NCBI RefSeq assembly: GCF_001610975.1
Contig: NZ_CP013342.1
Span: 1,240,001 to 1,304,000 of the forward strand
Reading direction: 5' to 3'
Length of the DNA stretch: 64,000 bases
Origin: Sphingopyxis terrae subsp. terrae NBRC 15098
GTDB lineage: Bacteria; Pseudomonadota; Alphaproteobacteria; Sphingomonadales; Sphingomonadaceae
Part shown: positions 38,134-46,993 of the stretch, piece after piece
Numbering within the stretch: the first letter of the stretch is position 1
How the letters are laid out: every line of letters starts with the position of its first letter
Position numbers and translations under genes: made by a program
Notes under the pieces: generated by a model
Told to the model about the DNA's origin: nothing
Databases searched by the model: none
Seen by the model: only the letters and a program-made list of their open reading frames with translations

Positions 38134-39117
38134 GCTGCCCGGCAGGTCGACGAGTTCGAATTCGACGAGCAGGCTGCGCTGCCAGGCGTTGAAATTATTG
38201 TCCGCGACGAGCCAGACGAACGTGCGGCCATCCCTCCGCATAACGGCCGCCCCTTCATAATTGTCGGCGAGCGGCGCCGGAACCTGACCGATCGCCATCG
38301 ACCGGACGGGAGCGTCCTTCGCAATATCGGCGGGGTCGACGATCGCGAGGATCGTCGTGAAGATCGGGGAGAGGCCCAGCCGCCGGTGAACGAGCAGAAC
38401 GCGGCCGTCGGGTAGCGGCGCGGCATCGCTGACCAGCCCCTTTCCTTCTGCCTCATAGAAGAAGCGCAGCGGCGCCGGCCCCGGTGCGGCCGGGTCGCCC
38501 GTGTAGAGCAGCGCCTCTCGTCCCCGCGGATCGCGGTGCGCGTCTTCGGAAAAGATCAGGGTCCGGCCGTCGGCCAACCGTGCCATCGCCTCCGGCCCGC
38601 TGTTCGACGGCCAGGCCGGTTCGGGCAAGGCGCGGCGCGATTCGATCTTCGTCAGCGCCGGATCGAGCCGCCAGACCTGATTGAGCCCTTCTAGCGCCAG
38701 CCAGGTCCGGCCGCTTAGCGGGTCGACCAGCATCGATTCGACGTCGCGCTGCGATTTGTTGCGCTCGCCGCCGGTCGGGGACGGCCCGGCCGGTGACGGA
38801 ATCGTGCCGATGTGCGCGGCGCGCGGCCGGCCGTCTTCGGTCAGGGTCATGCGGACCAGGACGCCGTTATCCCCGGCTAACTGAAACCGGTCGGGGCCGG
38901 TCAGCGCCAGCGCGGAAAAGCCGCCGAACATGGCATTGGGGCTGACGAGCTGCCAGCCGCGCACGAAGCGCAGCGTTCCGGTCTGCCCCGCCGGATAGAC
39001 CAGGGGCCGCGCCTCGATCCGTTGCGAGGTGCGGTCCATGACACGCAGCCGCTGCTCGGTTCCGGGCAGCGGGCCAAGCAAAAGGAAGATGGCGGCGGCG
39101 GAGAGAAGGCGGCGCAT
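38116..39117 (-). CDS. Exported esterase-like-activity-of-phytase family protein
   Basis: 333 aa with a signal peptide (LLSAAAIFLLLGPLPG) and a beta-propeller-like body containing RDVESMLVDPLSGRTWLALE, GPEAMARLADGRTLIFSEDA and ADNYEGAAVM, typical of the Phytase-like domain. Probably a periplasmic phosphoesterase-fold protein of unknown substrate. The start at 39117 was chosen for the signal peptide. Confidence 0.8.
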   Translation of the reverse strand: MRRLLSAAAIFLLLGPLPGTEQRLRVMDRTSQRIEARPLVYPAGQTGTLRFVRGWQLVSPNAMFGGFSALALTGPDRFQLAGDNGVLVRMTLTEDGRPRAAHIGTIPSPAGPSPTGGERNKSQRDVESMLVDPLSGRTWLALEGLNQVWRLDPALTKIESRRALPEPAWPSNSGPEAMARLADGRTLIFSEDAHRDPRGREALLYTGDPAAPGPAPLRFFYEAEGKGLVSDAAPLPDGRVLLVHRRLGLSPIFTTILAIVDPADIAKDAPVRSMAIGQVPAPLADNYEGAAVMRRDGRTFVWLVADNNFNAWQRSLLVEFELVDLPGSKKAAR

Positions 39118-39290
39118 CGCCGCGGCGATAGGCCCGAACCTTCCTCGCAGGCAAGCCCGGTGTCCGGCGCGCGAAGCTGAACAAATGCCAACAATGGCGT
39201 TCAGGCTTCCCTCAAGACGAATCGGGCAAAACCCTTTCATCGACCCACCGCCCGCACCGGGCAGACGCAAGAGATTGAAGGAGAAAGACG

Positions 39291-39692
39291 ATGAAAAAGA
39301 TGATGACGCTCTCCCTCGCCGCCCTGATGTCGACCGCGACGCTGGGCGTGGCGACGCCGGCCGCCGCCCAGCAGGGCTATTACGACGGCAGCTATGGCAC
39401 CTATTACAGCGGCTATGGTCGCGACGACCGTCGCCACGACCGTTACGAGCGCCGCTATGACCGCCGCGACTATCGAGCCGACCGCCGCTACGATCGTCGC
39501 TACGACCGCCGCAATTATCGCCAGTGCGACAATGGCACCGGCGGCACCATCATCGGCGCGATCGCGGGCGGCCTCGCAGGCCATGAAATCGCCGGCCGTG
39601 GCGACCGCACCGTCGGCACGATCATCGGCGGCGCCGTCGGCGCCATCGCCGGCCGCGCCATCGACAAGGGCAATGACGGCTGCCGTCGCTAA
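39291..39692 (+). CDS. Glycine-zipper 2TM-domain outer-membrane-type protein
   Basis: 133 aa. The signal peptide ends near TPAAAQ. A Tyr/Arg/Asp-rich segment of repeated YDRRYDRR-like units (residues about 45-78) is followed by a glycine zipper (GGTIIGAIAGGLAGHEIAG and GTIIGGAVGAIAGRAID), as in 17-kDa surface-antigen-like proteins. Basic-aromatic repeats may bind envelope polymers (inference). Followed by a terminator. Confidence 0.88.
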   Translation: MKKMMTLSLAALMSTATLGVATPAAAQQGYYDGSYGTYYSGYGRDDRRHDRYERRYDRRDYRADRRYDRRYDRRNYRQCDNGTGGTIIGAIAGGLAGHEIAGRGDRTVGTIIGGAVGAIAGRAIDKGNDGCRR

Positions 39693-39729
39693 GGCAGGCC
39701 CGAGCCCCAACAAAAAACAGTCTCCCTTG

Positions 39730-39760
39730 CCCCGTCCGGCCCCGCGCCGGGCGGGGTTTT
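39730..39760 (+). terminator. Rho-independent terminator after glycine-zipper gene
   Basis: CCCCGTCCGGC and GCCGGGCGGGG form an 11-pair stem (one G-U) with a 5-nt loop and a TTTT tail. Confidence 0.9.
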
Positions 39761-39867
39761 GCTGCGCCATGCGCCTTGCCATCGCGGCGGGGCGCGCCTA
39801 GGTTCGGTCCCAAGTGCACACCCGCGGCTGATCGCGGGTGGGTGAGTTGAGACAGGTCATTTAAATC

Positions 39868-40959
39868 ATGCGGCAAATGGCAGCGCCATCGGGCCGACCG
39901 CCGCGGTCAGGACAGGCGGCAAAAGGACGAAACAAGACGGCACCGCCCCCGCGGCCCGTGCCGGTCGTACGGCCGCGCAGCTATGCCGCCATCGACCTTG
40001 GCACCAATAATTGCCGTTTGCTGATCGCGCGCCCGCAGGAGGGCGAACTGGTCGTCATCGACGCTTTTTCGCGTATCGTGCGCCTCGGCGAAGGGCTGCA
40101 CAGCACCGGCCGGATCAGCGAAGCCGCGATGGACCGCACCGTCGCCGCGCTCGCCATCTGTGCCGACAAGCTGCGCCGCCGCCATGTCACCCTATCGCGC
40201 GCGGTGGCGACCGAGGCGTGCCGCCGCGCCGCCAACGGGGTCGAGCTCGCCGACCGGGTGCGCCGCGAAACCGGTATCGTACTCGACATCATCTCCGCCG
40301 CCGAGGAAGCGCGACTTGCCGCGCTGGGTTGCCACAATCTGATGGAACCCGGCGACGGTCCGGCGCTGATCTTCGACATCGGGGGCGGTTCGACCGAGCT
40401 GATGCACGTCGATATATCCGACCATGATGTTGCGATCCGCGACTGGATCAGCGTGCCGTGGGGCGTCGTCTCGCTGACCGAACATGCGCCGCCAGCTGAG
40501 GATAATCTCTCGGCCCGGCAGGCGAGCTATGCCCATATGCGCGCGGTGACGCGCGAGGCCTTCGCCGGTTTCGCCGAACGGGTGAAGTGCTACGAAGGCC
40601 AGCCGCTGCGTTTGCTCGGCACGAGCGGCACGGTAACGACCCTGGCGAGCGTCTTTCTTGATCTGCCTCGGTACGATCGGCGCGCGGTCGACGGGCTGGT
40701 CGTTCCCACCGACGCAATGCGCGACATCAGCCGCCGGCTCGCCGAGGCGAGCCTCGACGACCGTGCCGAAATCGCGTGCATCGGCCGCGAACGCGCCGAT
40801 CTGGTCGTCGCGGGCTGCGCGATCCTTGAAAGCATCATCGATCTGTGGCCCGCATTGCGCGTCGGCGTTGCCGATCGCGGTATTCGCGAAGGGATATTGC
40901 GCACGCTGGCGATGCAGGGGCGCGACATTCCAGTCACCCGGCGCGAGTATCGCAAATGA
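39868..40959 (+). CDS. ppx: Exopolyphosphatase / pppGpp phosphohydrolase family
   Basis: 363 aa. After a basic, proline-rich N terminus the ASKHA-fold starts with [22 protein letters not shown] is the second phosphate loop, and EEARLAALG carries the conserved glutamate region. Releases phosphate from polyphosphate or converts pppGpp to ppGpp. Its stop overlaps the rlmE start (ATGA). Confidence 0.92.
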   Translation: MRQMAAPSGRPPRSGQAAKGRNKTAPPPRPVPVVRPRSYAAIDLGTNNCRLLIARPQEGELVVIDAFSRIVRLGEGLHSTGRISEAAMDRTVAALAICADKLRRRHVTLSRAVATEACRRAANGVELADRVRRETGIVLDIISAAEEARLAALGCHNLMEPGDGPALIFDIGGGSTELMHVDISDHDVAIRDWISVPWGVVSLTEHAPPAEDNLSARQASYAHMRAVTREAFAGFAERVKCYEGQPLRLLGTSGTVTTLASVFLDLPRYDRRAVDGLVVPTDAMRDISRRLAEASLDDRAEIACIGRERADLVVAGCAILESIIDLWPALRVGVADRGIREGILRTLAMQGRDIPVTRREYRK

Positions 40960-41678
40960 GCGGACGCAAGGGCGGAGGCGGGGGCGGAAGCGGGCGCGGC
41001 GGACTGCACGAGCGCGTCAAGACCGCGCGTCGGCGCACCGCATCCTCGACGCGCTGGCTGCAGCGTCAGCTCAACGACCCTTATGTGCGGCGCGCGCAGG
41101 CCGAAGGCTATCGGTCGCGCGCCGCGTACAAGCTGATCGAGCTCGACGACAAATTCGGCTTTCTCAAGAAGGCGCGTGCGGTTGTCGATCTGGGCATCAC
41201 GCCTGGCGGCTGGTCGCAGGTGGTACGCAAGGCCAACCCCCGCGCGCGCGTCGCCGGTATCGACCTGCTCGCCTGCGAACCGATCGAAGGCGTTGTGATC
41301 CTCGAGATGGATTTCATGGACGATGCTGCCCCCGACGCGCTGATCGAGGCGCTCGGCAGTGCGCCCGACCTCGTGATATCGGACATGGCGGCCAACACCG
41401 TCGGCCACCCGCAGACCGACCATCTGCGTACTATCGCTCTCGCCGAGACGGCCGCCGATTTTGCGGTCCAGACGCTGTTGCCCGGCGGTGCCTTCGTCGC
41501 CAAGGTGTTCGCCGGAGGCGCCGACCGCGAATTGCTGATGCTGCTCAAGCAGAATTTCGCGAGCGTGAAACATGCCAAGCCGCCTGCAAGCCGCAAGGGG
41601 TCGCCCGAGCTATATGTGATCGCGCAAGGGTTCAAAGGACGCGGCGATAGCGCGCCGGAGCATGACGAAGGGGAGTAG
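40956..41678 (+). CDS. rlmE: 23S rRNA 2'-O-methyltransferase (U2552)
   Basis: 240 aa of the RlmE/FtsJ family. A Gly-rich N terminus precedes [16 protein letters not shown], motif [15 protein letters not shown] and [15 protein letters not shown]. The K-D-K-E methyltransferase residues are consistent (Lys in SRAAYKL, Asp in SDMA, Lys in FVAKVF, Glu in SPELYVI). Coupled to ppx. Confidence 0.95.
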   Translation: MSGRKGGGGGGSGRGGLHERVKTARRRTASSTRWLQRQLNDPYVRRAQAEGYRSRAAYKLIELDDKFGFLKKARAVVDLGITPGGWSQVVRKANPRARVAGIDLLACEPIEGVVILEMDFMDDAAPDALIEALGSAPDLVISDMAANTVGHPQTDHLRTIALAETAADFAVQTLLPGGAFVAKVFAGGADRELLMLLKQNFASVKHAKPPASRKGSPELYVIAQGFKGRGDSAPEHDEGE

Positions 41679-41682
41679 GGAC

Positions 41683-43143
41683 ATGGCGAAACCGAGGGTG
41701 CCGCTGACCGCATTGACGATGGCGGCGCTGATGCTTGCCTCGTGCGGCGGAGGAGGAGGTAGCAGCACGGCGGGGAGCGGGCCGGTAACGGTCACCCCGA
41801 CACCCAGCCCGACCCCCACGCCCGCAAGCTGCGGTCTGTCGGCACAGCAGTCCTTTGCCAAGTCGGTGATCGACGAATGGTATCTCTTCCCGAACGATGT
41901 CGCGACGAACGTCAATCCGGCCAGCTATTCGACGGTGCAGGATTATATCGACGCGCTGGTGGCGCCTGCGCGAGCGCAGAGCAAGGATCGCTATTTCACT
42001 TACGTCACCTCGATCGCCGAAGAAGAGGCCTATTATAGCAGCGGGTCGAGCGCCGGTTTGGGCGTCCGCCTGACTTACGATCCCTCGACCCAGCGCGTGA
42101 TTATCGCCGAAGCCTATGAAGGCGCCCCCGCCCTCGCCGCCGGGATCGATCGCGGCACGCAGATATTGGCGATCGGGACCAGCGCCGCCAATCTGCGCAG
42201 CGTCGCCGACATCGTCGCGAGCGAAGGGACCGCGGGCATCACCAATGCCCTGGGGCCAAGCGATCCGGGCGTTACGCGCCTGCTGCGGATCAGCGATGCA
42301 GGCGGCACCCGCGATGTCAGCGTCACCAAGGCCGACTATAATATCGACCCCGTGTCCGACCGCTATGGCGCCAAGGTGATCACCGAAGGCGGCCAGAGCT
42401 ATGGCTATATCAATCTGCGGACCTTCATCAGCTCGGCCAATGATCAGTTGAAGGACGCTTTTCTGAATTTCCGCAGCCAAGGGATCACCAATGTCGTGGT
42501 CGATCTGCGCTACAATGGCGGCGGCCTTGTGGCGACCGCAGAGTTGTTCGGGGACCTGCTCGGCCGCAACCGCGCGGCAAGCGACGTCTTTTCGCGGACC
42601 AGCTTTCGCGCGTCGAAATCCGCGAACGATGAGACCCACAATTTCACGCCGACCACGCAGTCGATCGCGCCGACGCGCATCGCCTTCATCGGCACCGGAT
42701 CGACTGCGTCGGCGAGCGAACTCGTCATCAACGGCATGCTGCCCTGGCTCGGCACCAATATGACGCTCGTCGGCAGCAACACCTATGGCAAGCCGGTGGG
42801 CCAGATCGCGCTCGACAAAAGTGAATGCGACGAGCGGATGCGCGTGATCGCCTTTTCGACGGGCAATGCGAGCGGGCCGAGCGACTATTTTACCGGGTTG
42901 GCGCCCAAGATAGCGAACAGCTGTGCGGCCGCGGACGATCTCGATTATCCGCTCGGCGACGTGCGCGAGGCATCGGTACGCGCCGCAATCGATTTCCTGT
43001 CGGGACAAAGCTGCGCGGCGCACATCGCAAGCGCATCCGCCGGCATCGCCGCGCGCAGCTTCGCCGCCGCACCGGCCGCGCCGGAGATGCTGATGCCGGC
43101 CGACCCCCGCGCCGCGCAGCGCGAATTGCCGGGCCTGTTTTGA
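41683..43143 (+). CDS. S41-family C-terminal processing peptidase, lipoprotein
   Basis: 486 aa. The lipobox LMLASCGG is followed by a Thr/Pro-rich linker. A PDZ-like region (SAGLGVRLTYDPS, APALAAGIDRGTQILAI) and the S41 domain follow, with the nucleophile in GSTASASELV and the lysine in SNTYGKPVGQ. The start at 41683 follows GGAGTAGGG. Probably an envelope protease of the kind often found in sphingomonads. Confidence 0.9.
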   Translation: MAKPRVPLTALTMAALMLASCGGGGGSSTAGSGPVTVTPTPSPTPTPASCGLSAQQSFAKSVIDEWYLFPNDVATNVNPASYSTVQDYIDALVAPARAQSKDRYFTYVTSIAEEEAYYSSGSSAGLGVRLTYDPSTQRVIIAEAYEGAPALAAGIDRGTQILAIGTSAANLRSVADIVASEGTAGITNALGPSDPGVTRLLRISDAGGTRDVSVTKADYNIDPVSDRYGAKVITEGGQSYGYINLRTFISSANDQLKDAFLNFRSQGITNVVVDLRYNGGGLVATAELFGDLLGRNRAASDVFSRTSFRASKSANDETHNFTPTTQSIAPTRIAFIGTGSTASASELVINGMLPWLGTNMTLVGSNTYGKPVGQIALDKSECDERMRVIAFSTGNASGPSDYFTGLAPKIANSCAAADDLDYPLGDVREASVRAAIDFLSGQSCAAHIASASAGIAARSFAAAPAAPEMLMPADPRAAQRELPGLF

Positions 43144-43162
43144 CGCTGCGGCGCGAAGGAGC

Positions 43163-44326
43163 ATGACCATGGCCTCGATCTTCCTGCCGCGGTCGATCCG
43201 CATCGGCGGCGGCACGATCGCCGAGCTGCCGGCGGCGCTCGCCCAGTTCGGCCTCGCCGCTCCGGCGATCCTGACCGACCCCTTCCTGGCGCAAAACGGC
43301 ACGCTCGAGCGGCTGCTCGCGATCCTTGACGACGCAGGGATTGCGGCGCGCGCCTATTGCGACGTCATCTCCGACCCCACGGTCGCATCGGTCGAGGCGG
43401 CGCACGGCTTTGTCGCCGAAGGCGCGCATGACTGTGTGATCGCGCTCGGCGGCGGCAGTCCCATCGATACAGCGAAGGCGGTGGCTGTGCTCGCCGTACG
43501 CGGCGGCACGATGCGCGCGCGCAAGGTGCCGCATCAGGAAGATGCCCCCGCCCTGCCCATCGTCGCGATCCCGACCACCGCCGGCACCGGATCCGAAGCG
43601 ACCCGCGTGACGGTCATCACCGACGAGACCAATGACGAAAAGATGCTGTGCGCGGGCCTCGCCTATCTGCCGACCATCGCGATCGTCGACTATGAGCTCA
43701 CCCTGACCAAGCCGCTGCGCCTCACCGCCGACACCGGGATCGACGCGCTGACGCACGCTATCGAGGCTTACGTGTCGCGGCTCGCCAATCCTTTCTCGGA
43801 CGGCATGGCGCTCGCCGCGATGCGTGCGATCTGGCCCAATTTGCGTACCGCCTGCGCCGAACCCGGCAATCGCGCCGCGCGCGAGGCGATGATGGCGGGG
43901 TCGCTGCAGGCCGGAATCGCCTTTTCGAACGCCTCGGTCGCCTTGGTCCATGGCATGAGTCGCCCGATCGGCGCGCATTTCCATGTCGCGCACGGCCTGT
44001 CGAACGCGATGTTGCTCCCCGCCGTCACCGCCTGGTCGGCACCGGCGGCGCTGCCGCGCTATGCCGACTGCGCGCGCGCGATGGGGCTCGCGGCAGAGGG
44101 CGAAGGCGACCAGGCGGCCGTGGCGCGGCTGGTCGAAGCGCTACGAGACGTCAACCGCGACCTCGCGGTCCCCACCCCCAAAAGCTATGGCATCGACGAA
44201 GCGCGCTGGAGCGAATTGCTGCCCCTGATGGCCGAACAAGCGCTCGCATCGGGATCGCCGGGCAACAATCCCCGCATCCCCGACACCGCGACCATCGAGG
44301 CGCTGTACCGCGAAGCGTGGGCCTGA
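43163..44326 (+). CDS. Iron-containing alcohol dehydrogenase
   Basis: 387 aa of the group III Fe-dependent dehydrogenases. GGGSPIDTAKAV and PTTAGTGSEATR bind NAD. Iron ligands are in DALTHAIEAY and HGMSRPIGAHFHVAHG. Start at 43163, or 43169 by a second ATG. This is the last core gene; the mobile island begins 37 bp after its stop. Confidence 0.92.
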   Translation: MTMASIFLPRSIRIGGGTIAELPAALAQFGLAAPAILTDPFLAQNGTLERLLAILDDAGIAARAYCDVISDPTVASVEAAHGFVAEGAHDCVIALGGGSPIDTAKAVAVLAVRGGTMRARKVPHQEDAPALPIVAIPTTAGTGSEATRVTVITDETNDEKMLCAGLAYLPTIAIVDYELTLTKPLRLTADTGIDALTHAIEAYVSRLANPFSDGMALAAMRAIWPNLRTACAEPGNRAAREAMMAGSLQAGIAFSNASVALVHGMSRPIGAHFHVAHGLSNAMLLPAVTAWSAPAALPRYADCARAMGLAAEGEGDQAAVARLVEALRDVNRDLAVPTPKSYGIDEARWSELLPLMAEQALASGSPGNNPRIPDTATIEALYREAWA

Positions 44327-44362
44327 CCGGCCCGCCGTTGAAATTCCGATGTCAGCGAAGAA

Positions 44363-44379
44363 TGGAGCGGGCGAAGGGA
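44363..44379 (-). repeat. Attachment-site remnant: last 17 nt of tRNA-Gly
   Basis: Read on the minus strand, TCCCTTCGCCCGCTCCA equals the 3' acceptor end of tRNA-Gly(GCC) including CCA. It is also the outer tip of the left inverted-repeat arm. Chromosomal sequence lies to its left. Confidence 0.75.
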
Positions 44380-44693
44380 CCGCATCGGCTGCGATGATCT
44401 GGGGATCATCCTGACCATCCTCGGACGCCTGTTTCGAGCGTATTTCGATGGTTGTTGATGATGCGGCATCATCGATCTGGTCAGCGTGTTGGTCGGTCAT
44501 TTCGTGATCGTCGCACAGATCGCGGAGGCGTCAACGAGTTCGATTGGGCGATGATCGGCGGACGCTCTTGGTCGTTAATTTCTTCGCCTGCCGATTGTGC
44601 TATACGATTCGTGCGACCCAGAGGGGGGTTCACCTTGCACATCGTGTTCGCCCCTTGCCTTATGGCGGTGCCTGTAGGGGTGCCGCCATATTG
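44380..44693. other. Arm-end noncoding segment with two palindromes and a hairpin
   Basis: No convincing gene. GATGATC, 4 nt, GATCATC lies at 44393-44410 and the perfect 17-mer GATGATGC/G/GCATCATC at 44457-44473. A TGGCGG...CCGCCA stem at about 44664-44689 just follows the zinc-ribbon gene stop (on its strand) and may end that transcript. The same elements lie in mirror positions at 51765-52078. Confidence 0.6.
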
Positions 44694-44891
44694 CTATGTG
44701 TCGGGCTGATGTGACCATCGATGTCGGCATTCGAGGCATTTTCGATCTGGATCATCGACCATCACGACGCAGCCGCCGAGCGCGACCTCTTTCTGCTTTT
44801 CCTTTCGGAGCAGTCTCTTGCTCGGGAAGCCGTATATGATGGGGACGCCCGTCTTCTGCGTGCACTTGGGGCAGGTGAAGCGTGTGATCAT
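44694..44891 (-). CDS. Small zinc-ribbon protein of the arm cassette (left copy)
   Basis: 65 aa with FTCPKC near the N terminus and CLECRHRW near the C terminus, giving a four-cysteine zinc ribbon. The body PIIYGFPSKRLL ... GGCVVMVDDPDRK matches a widespread family of small zinc-ribbon proteins of unknown function. Overlaps the upstream 109-aa gene by ATGA, so it is the last gene of a three-gene operon. Confidence 0.75.
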   Translation of the reverse strand: MITRFTCPKCTQKTGVPIIYGFPSKRLLRKEKQKEVALGGCVVMVDDPDRKCLECRHRWSHQPDT

Positions 44892-45217
44892 GGGGCCAAT
44901 GCGCGTGCCTGCTTCGCCATTGTAGAAGGAACGATCTTCCCCACAAGGAAGGCTTCACGATCCTTCTGAGGGATGAGATGCCAGTTCCACACAATGCTTC
45001 GGATATCATGGAACATGACATTAAGAGCGTTCTTGTCTCGATCTGCCATTCGATACCATCTCACGGCTCTTTTAAACTCGGCGAGAACGGGATCGAGCTT
45101 TTCATCACCAATGATCACGCGATTGATAATTGTACGGATGACAGCCCGTCGGGCTTCGACGCTGTTTCGCCACTCCGATAGCTGGAACACATCTCCCGCA
45201 TTCAACGAGGCCCCCAT
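44888..45217 (-). CDS. 109-aa protein of the recombinase cassette (left copy)
   Basis: Unrecognised 109-aa protein. SVEARRAVIRTIINRVIIGD is reminiscent of a C-terminal segment of large serine recombinases (weak, by eye). The rest is helical with several Trp. It starts 11 bp after the recombinase stop and overlaps the zinc-ribbon gene. It could assist or regulate the recombinase (inference from the operon). Confidence 0.7.
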   Translation of the reverse strand: MGASLNAGDVFQLSEWRNSVEARRAVIRTIINRVIIGDEKLDPVLAEFKRAVRWYRMADRDKNALNVMFHDIRSIVWNWHLIPQKDREAFLVGKIVPSTMAKQARALAP

Positions 45218-45228
45218 TCTAACTCCCC

Positions 45229-45771
45229 TTAAGCTGCCAGCGCGCGATAGACGGATGCCCGACCTATGCCCATGGTCTTCGCGATCTGCGACGGCCCCAG
45301 ACCGTCATCTCGAAGCGTCTTCACGCGGGTGACATCGACAGTCGGCTTCCGTCCTTTGTATTTTCCTTCGACCTTGGCCTTGGCGATGCCTTCGCGTTGC
45401 CGTTCGAGGCGGATGTCGTTTTCGAAGGCCGCGACAGCACCGAGGATCGCGAGCATCAATCGCCCCGTCGAGCTATCGGTATCGACGCCGCTCTGGTTCA
45501 GGCATCGGAACGCGACCTTCTTCTCGGTCAGCTTCTCGATAATCCGATGAAGGTCGCCGACGCTCCGTGCCAGACGGTCGAGCCGTGTCACGACAAGGGT
45601 ATCGCCTTCCCGAACGAAGTCGATGGCTCGGGCCAATCCTTCGCGGTCGTGGGTCGAACGTCCTGACACCTTCTCAGCGAACATCTTCTCGCACCCTGCA
45701 TCGGTCAGGGCTTCATGCTGGATGTCGAGCGACTGTCCTGTCGAGCTTACACGCGCATAGCCAACGAGCAT
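45229..45771 (-). CDS. Small serine recombinase (resolvase/invertase), intact copy
   Basis: 180 aa. GYARVSSTGQSLDIQ carries the catalytic serine, at position 9 or 10. FVREGDTLVVTRLDRLARS contains the conserved Arg pair, and the long E-helix (LGAVAAFENDIRLERQREGIAKAK) leads to a C-terminal helix-turn-helix (GPSQIAKTMGIGRASVYRAL). Length is normal for Tn3-type resolvases and DNA invertases. First gene of the arm operon. The dyads at 45781-45861 just upstream could be its recombination site or operator. Confidence 0.93.
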   Translation of the reverse strand: MLVGYARVSSTGQSLDIQHEALTDAGCEKMFAEKVSGRSTHDREGLARAIDFVREGDTLVVTRLDRLARSVGDLHRIIEKLTEKKVAFRCLNQSGVDTDSSTGRLMLAILGAVAAFENDIRLERQREGIAKAKVEGKYKGRKPTVDVTRVKTLRDDGLGPSQIAKTMGIGRASVYRALAA

Positions 45772-45780
45772 CGGGCCTCC

Positions 45781-45861
45781 TGTCTCAATGAGATTTAGAC
45801 CCAGACTCTCACATGTCCCAGATTTGTCGAACTTATTCTAATGAGACGGTCGATCCGTCTC
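45781..45861. promoter_or_regulatory. Possible res/promoter region of the intact recombinase
   Basis: Upstream of the recombinase start, CTCAATGAG (45784-45792) and the inverted elements GTCTCA (45782) and TGAGAC (45842) are found, plus a 7-bp dyad GAGACGG/CCGTCTC with 5-nt centre at 45843-45861. Spaced dyads upstream of the gene are typical of res sites. The block is unique to the left side, not present beside the right arm. Confidence 0.45.
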
Positions 45862-45969
45862 GCAACATCGTCCCGTCAGGGTTTAGCTATCCGGCACAAG
45901 GGGGGCAAGGTATGGGCCTGATACGTTAATGCTGATATGAGAGAGTGCGATACTTTTCGGAAGGACGAT

Positions 45970-46269
45970 ATGACCGACGGCCCACTCGACGGTAACAAAG
46001 GGGGCTTCTTTGAGAGCCAAAAGGGCATTTCTGATCGTCGTGCGGCACGAGGTATCCCGCCCGATGTAGGCCGAAACACGAACTCTTCCGATGGTGGCAA
46101 TGCCACAGGCGGTGGCGGGAACCTCATTCCTATGTTGCTGTTCGGTGCATTGTGGCTCCTTTGGAAGGTGGTGGAACTCCTATTCCCGATCCTGCTTGCG
46201 CTGGCACGCGAGGCTGCCAAGCTCACAGGTCAGCTAATTATGGCGGCCATGAGTCGCAAACGGCGGTGA
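45970..46269 (+). CDS. Small hydrophobic protein, unknown
   Basis: 99 aa; Gly/Asp-rich hydrophilic first half, then one long hydrophobic segment (LIPMLLFGALWLLWKVVELLFPILLALA) and a basic tail. Predicted inner-membrane protein. The start at 45970 has AAGGA at good spacing. Seven bases separate it from the next gene. No family recognised. Confidence 0.6.
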   Translation: MTDGPLDGNKGGFFESQKGISDRRAARGIPPDVGRNTNSSDGGNATGGGGNLIPMLLFGALWLLWKVVELLFPILLALAREAAKLTGQLIMAAMSRKRR

Positions 46270-46276
46270 AGGACCC

Positions 46277-46912
46277 ATGGATATAAAGGAAATCGTTGCC
46301 TTCTGGCGGGGTCAGCAACAGATCGATTTACAGGGCGAATGGACGCATCGTCTTGATAGAACGGTGCTCGAAACTGGCCCTCACAGTTTCAACCTTGATC
46401 ATCCAGTTTGCCCGTATATTGGCGATGTGATCAATGCGCCGGTTATCATACTCAATGCAAACGCAGGCTACGATGCCGATTTGACGCCGACCGAATTTCC
46501 CGACGCTTCTACCGTCGATGCATATATAGCGCGCGTTGATGAACCTTCAGGGTCTGATTGGTCGTTCGTGTCTCAATACTACGACGACACTAACTACGGT
46601 CACCTTATCGCGTCGGGAAAGGCCGTTGCCGTAAATGCATGCGCCTATCGAAGCCCGAAGATCAGCAATGAGAAGGACAACCGCCGGATTATCCCTCGCC
46701 TGCCATCGGCGATCTTTACTCGTCGATGGCTGCTCGAAGCCGTGCTGCCAATGGCGGCCAAGGGAGAGAGGTTGGTGGTCGCCAATCGAAGTGGCCTATG
46801 GAAGCTCGACACTGCATCAAATGCAAACGGATTGGTCCGCGATGCCTGCCCAGTTAGCCCACGCATTACCGGCGTAGCTCTGTCAGCAATGAATGATTTC
46901 CTCTCTCGCTAA
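46277..46912 (+). CDS. Unknown 211-aa protein
   Basis: Soluble protein with an AAGGA site before the ATG. PVIILNANAGYDADL and NACAYRSPKIS, then LPSAIFTRRWLLEAVLP and LVVANRSGLWKL, give an alpha/beta pattern loosely like the uracil-DNA-glycosylase superfamily, but no diagnostic catalytic residue can be assigned. Function left open. Confidence 0.6.
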   Translation: MDIKEIVAFWRGQQQIDLQGEWTHRLDRTVLETGPHSFNLDHPVCPYIGDVINAPVIILNANAGYDADLTPTEFPDASTVDAYIARVDEPSGSDWSFVSQYYDDTNYGHLIASGKAVAVNACAYRSPKISNEKDNRRIIPRLPSAIFTRRWLLEAVLPMAAKGERLVVANRSGLWKLDTASNANGLVRDACPVSPRITGVALSAMNDFLSR

Positions 46913-46993
46913 TAGCTTCCACTCATTTTCAAAATGAGTTAGCACGGTTTAATAGGCCGCCACGCGCCAATTGTAGCGCAACAAAGTCAAGCC

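Larger units (their letters stand above)
44363..45759. repeat. Left arm of 1,397-bp inverted repeat
   Basis: Every position i here corresponds to 96458 minus i in the right arm (50699-52095). All reading frames translate identically in the two arms and no indel was found. The outer limit is the tRNA CCA end. The inner limit is at the Tyr5 codon of the serine recombinase. Confidence 0.95.

Noticed and set aside
44141-44500. 119-aa minus-strand frame across the island border
   Set aside because: It joins chromosomal antisense sequence to arm sequence. The arm part (MTDQHADQIDD...) also runs through the tRNA remnant on the right copy, so it is unlikely to be a gene.
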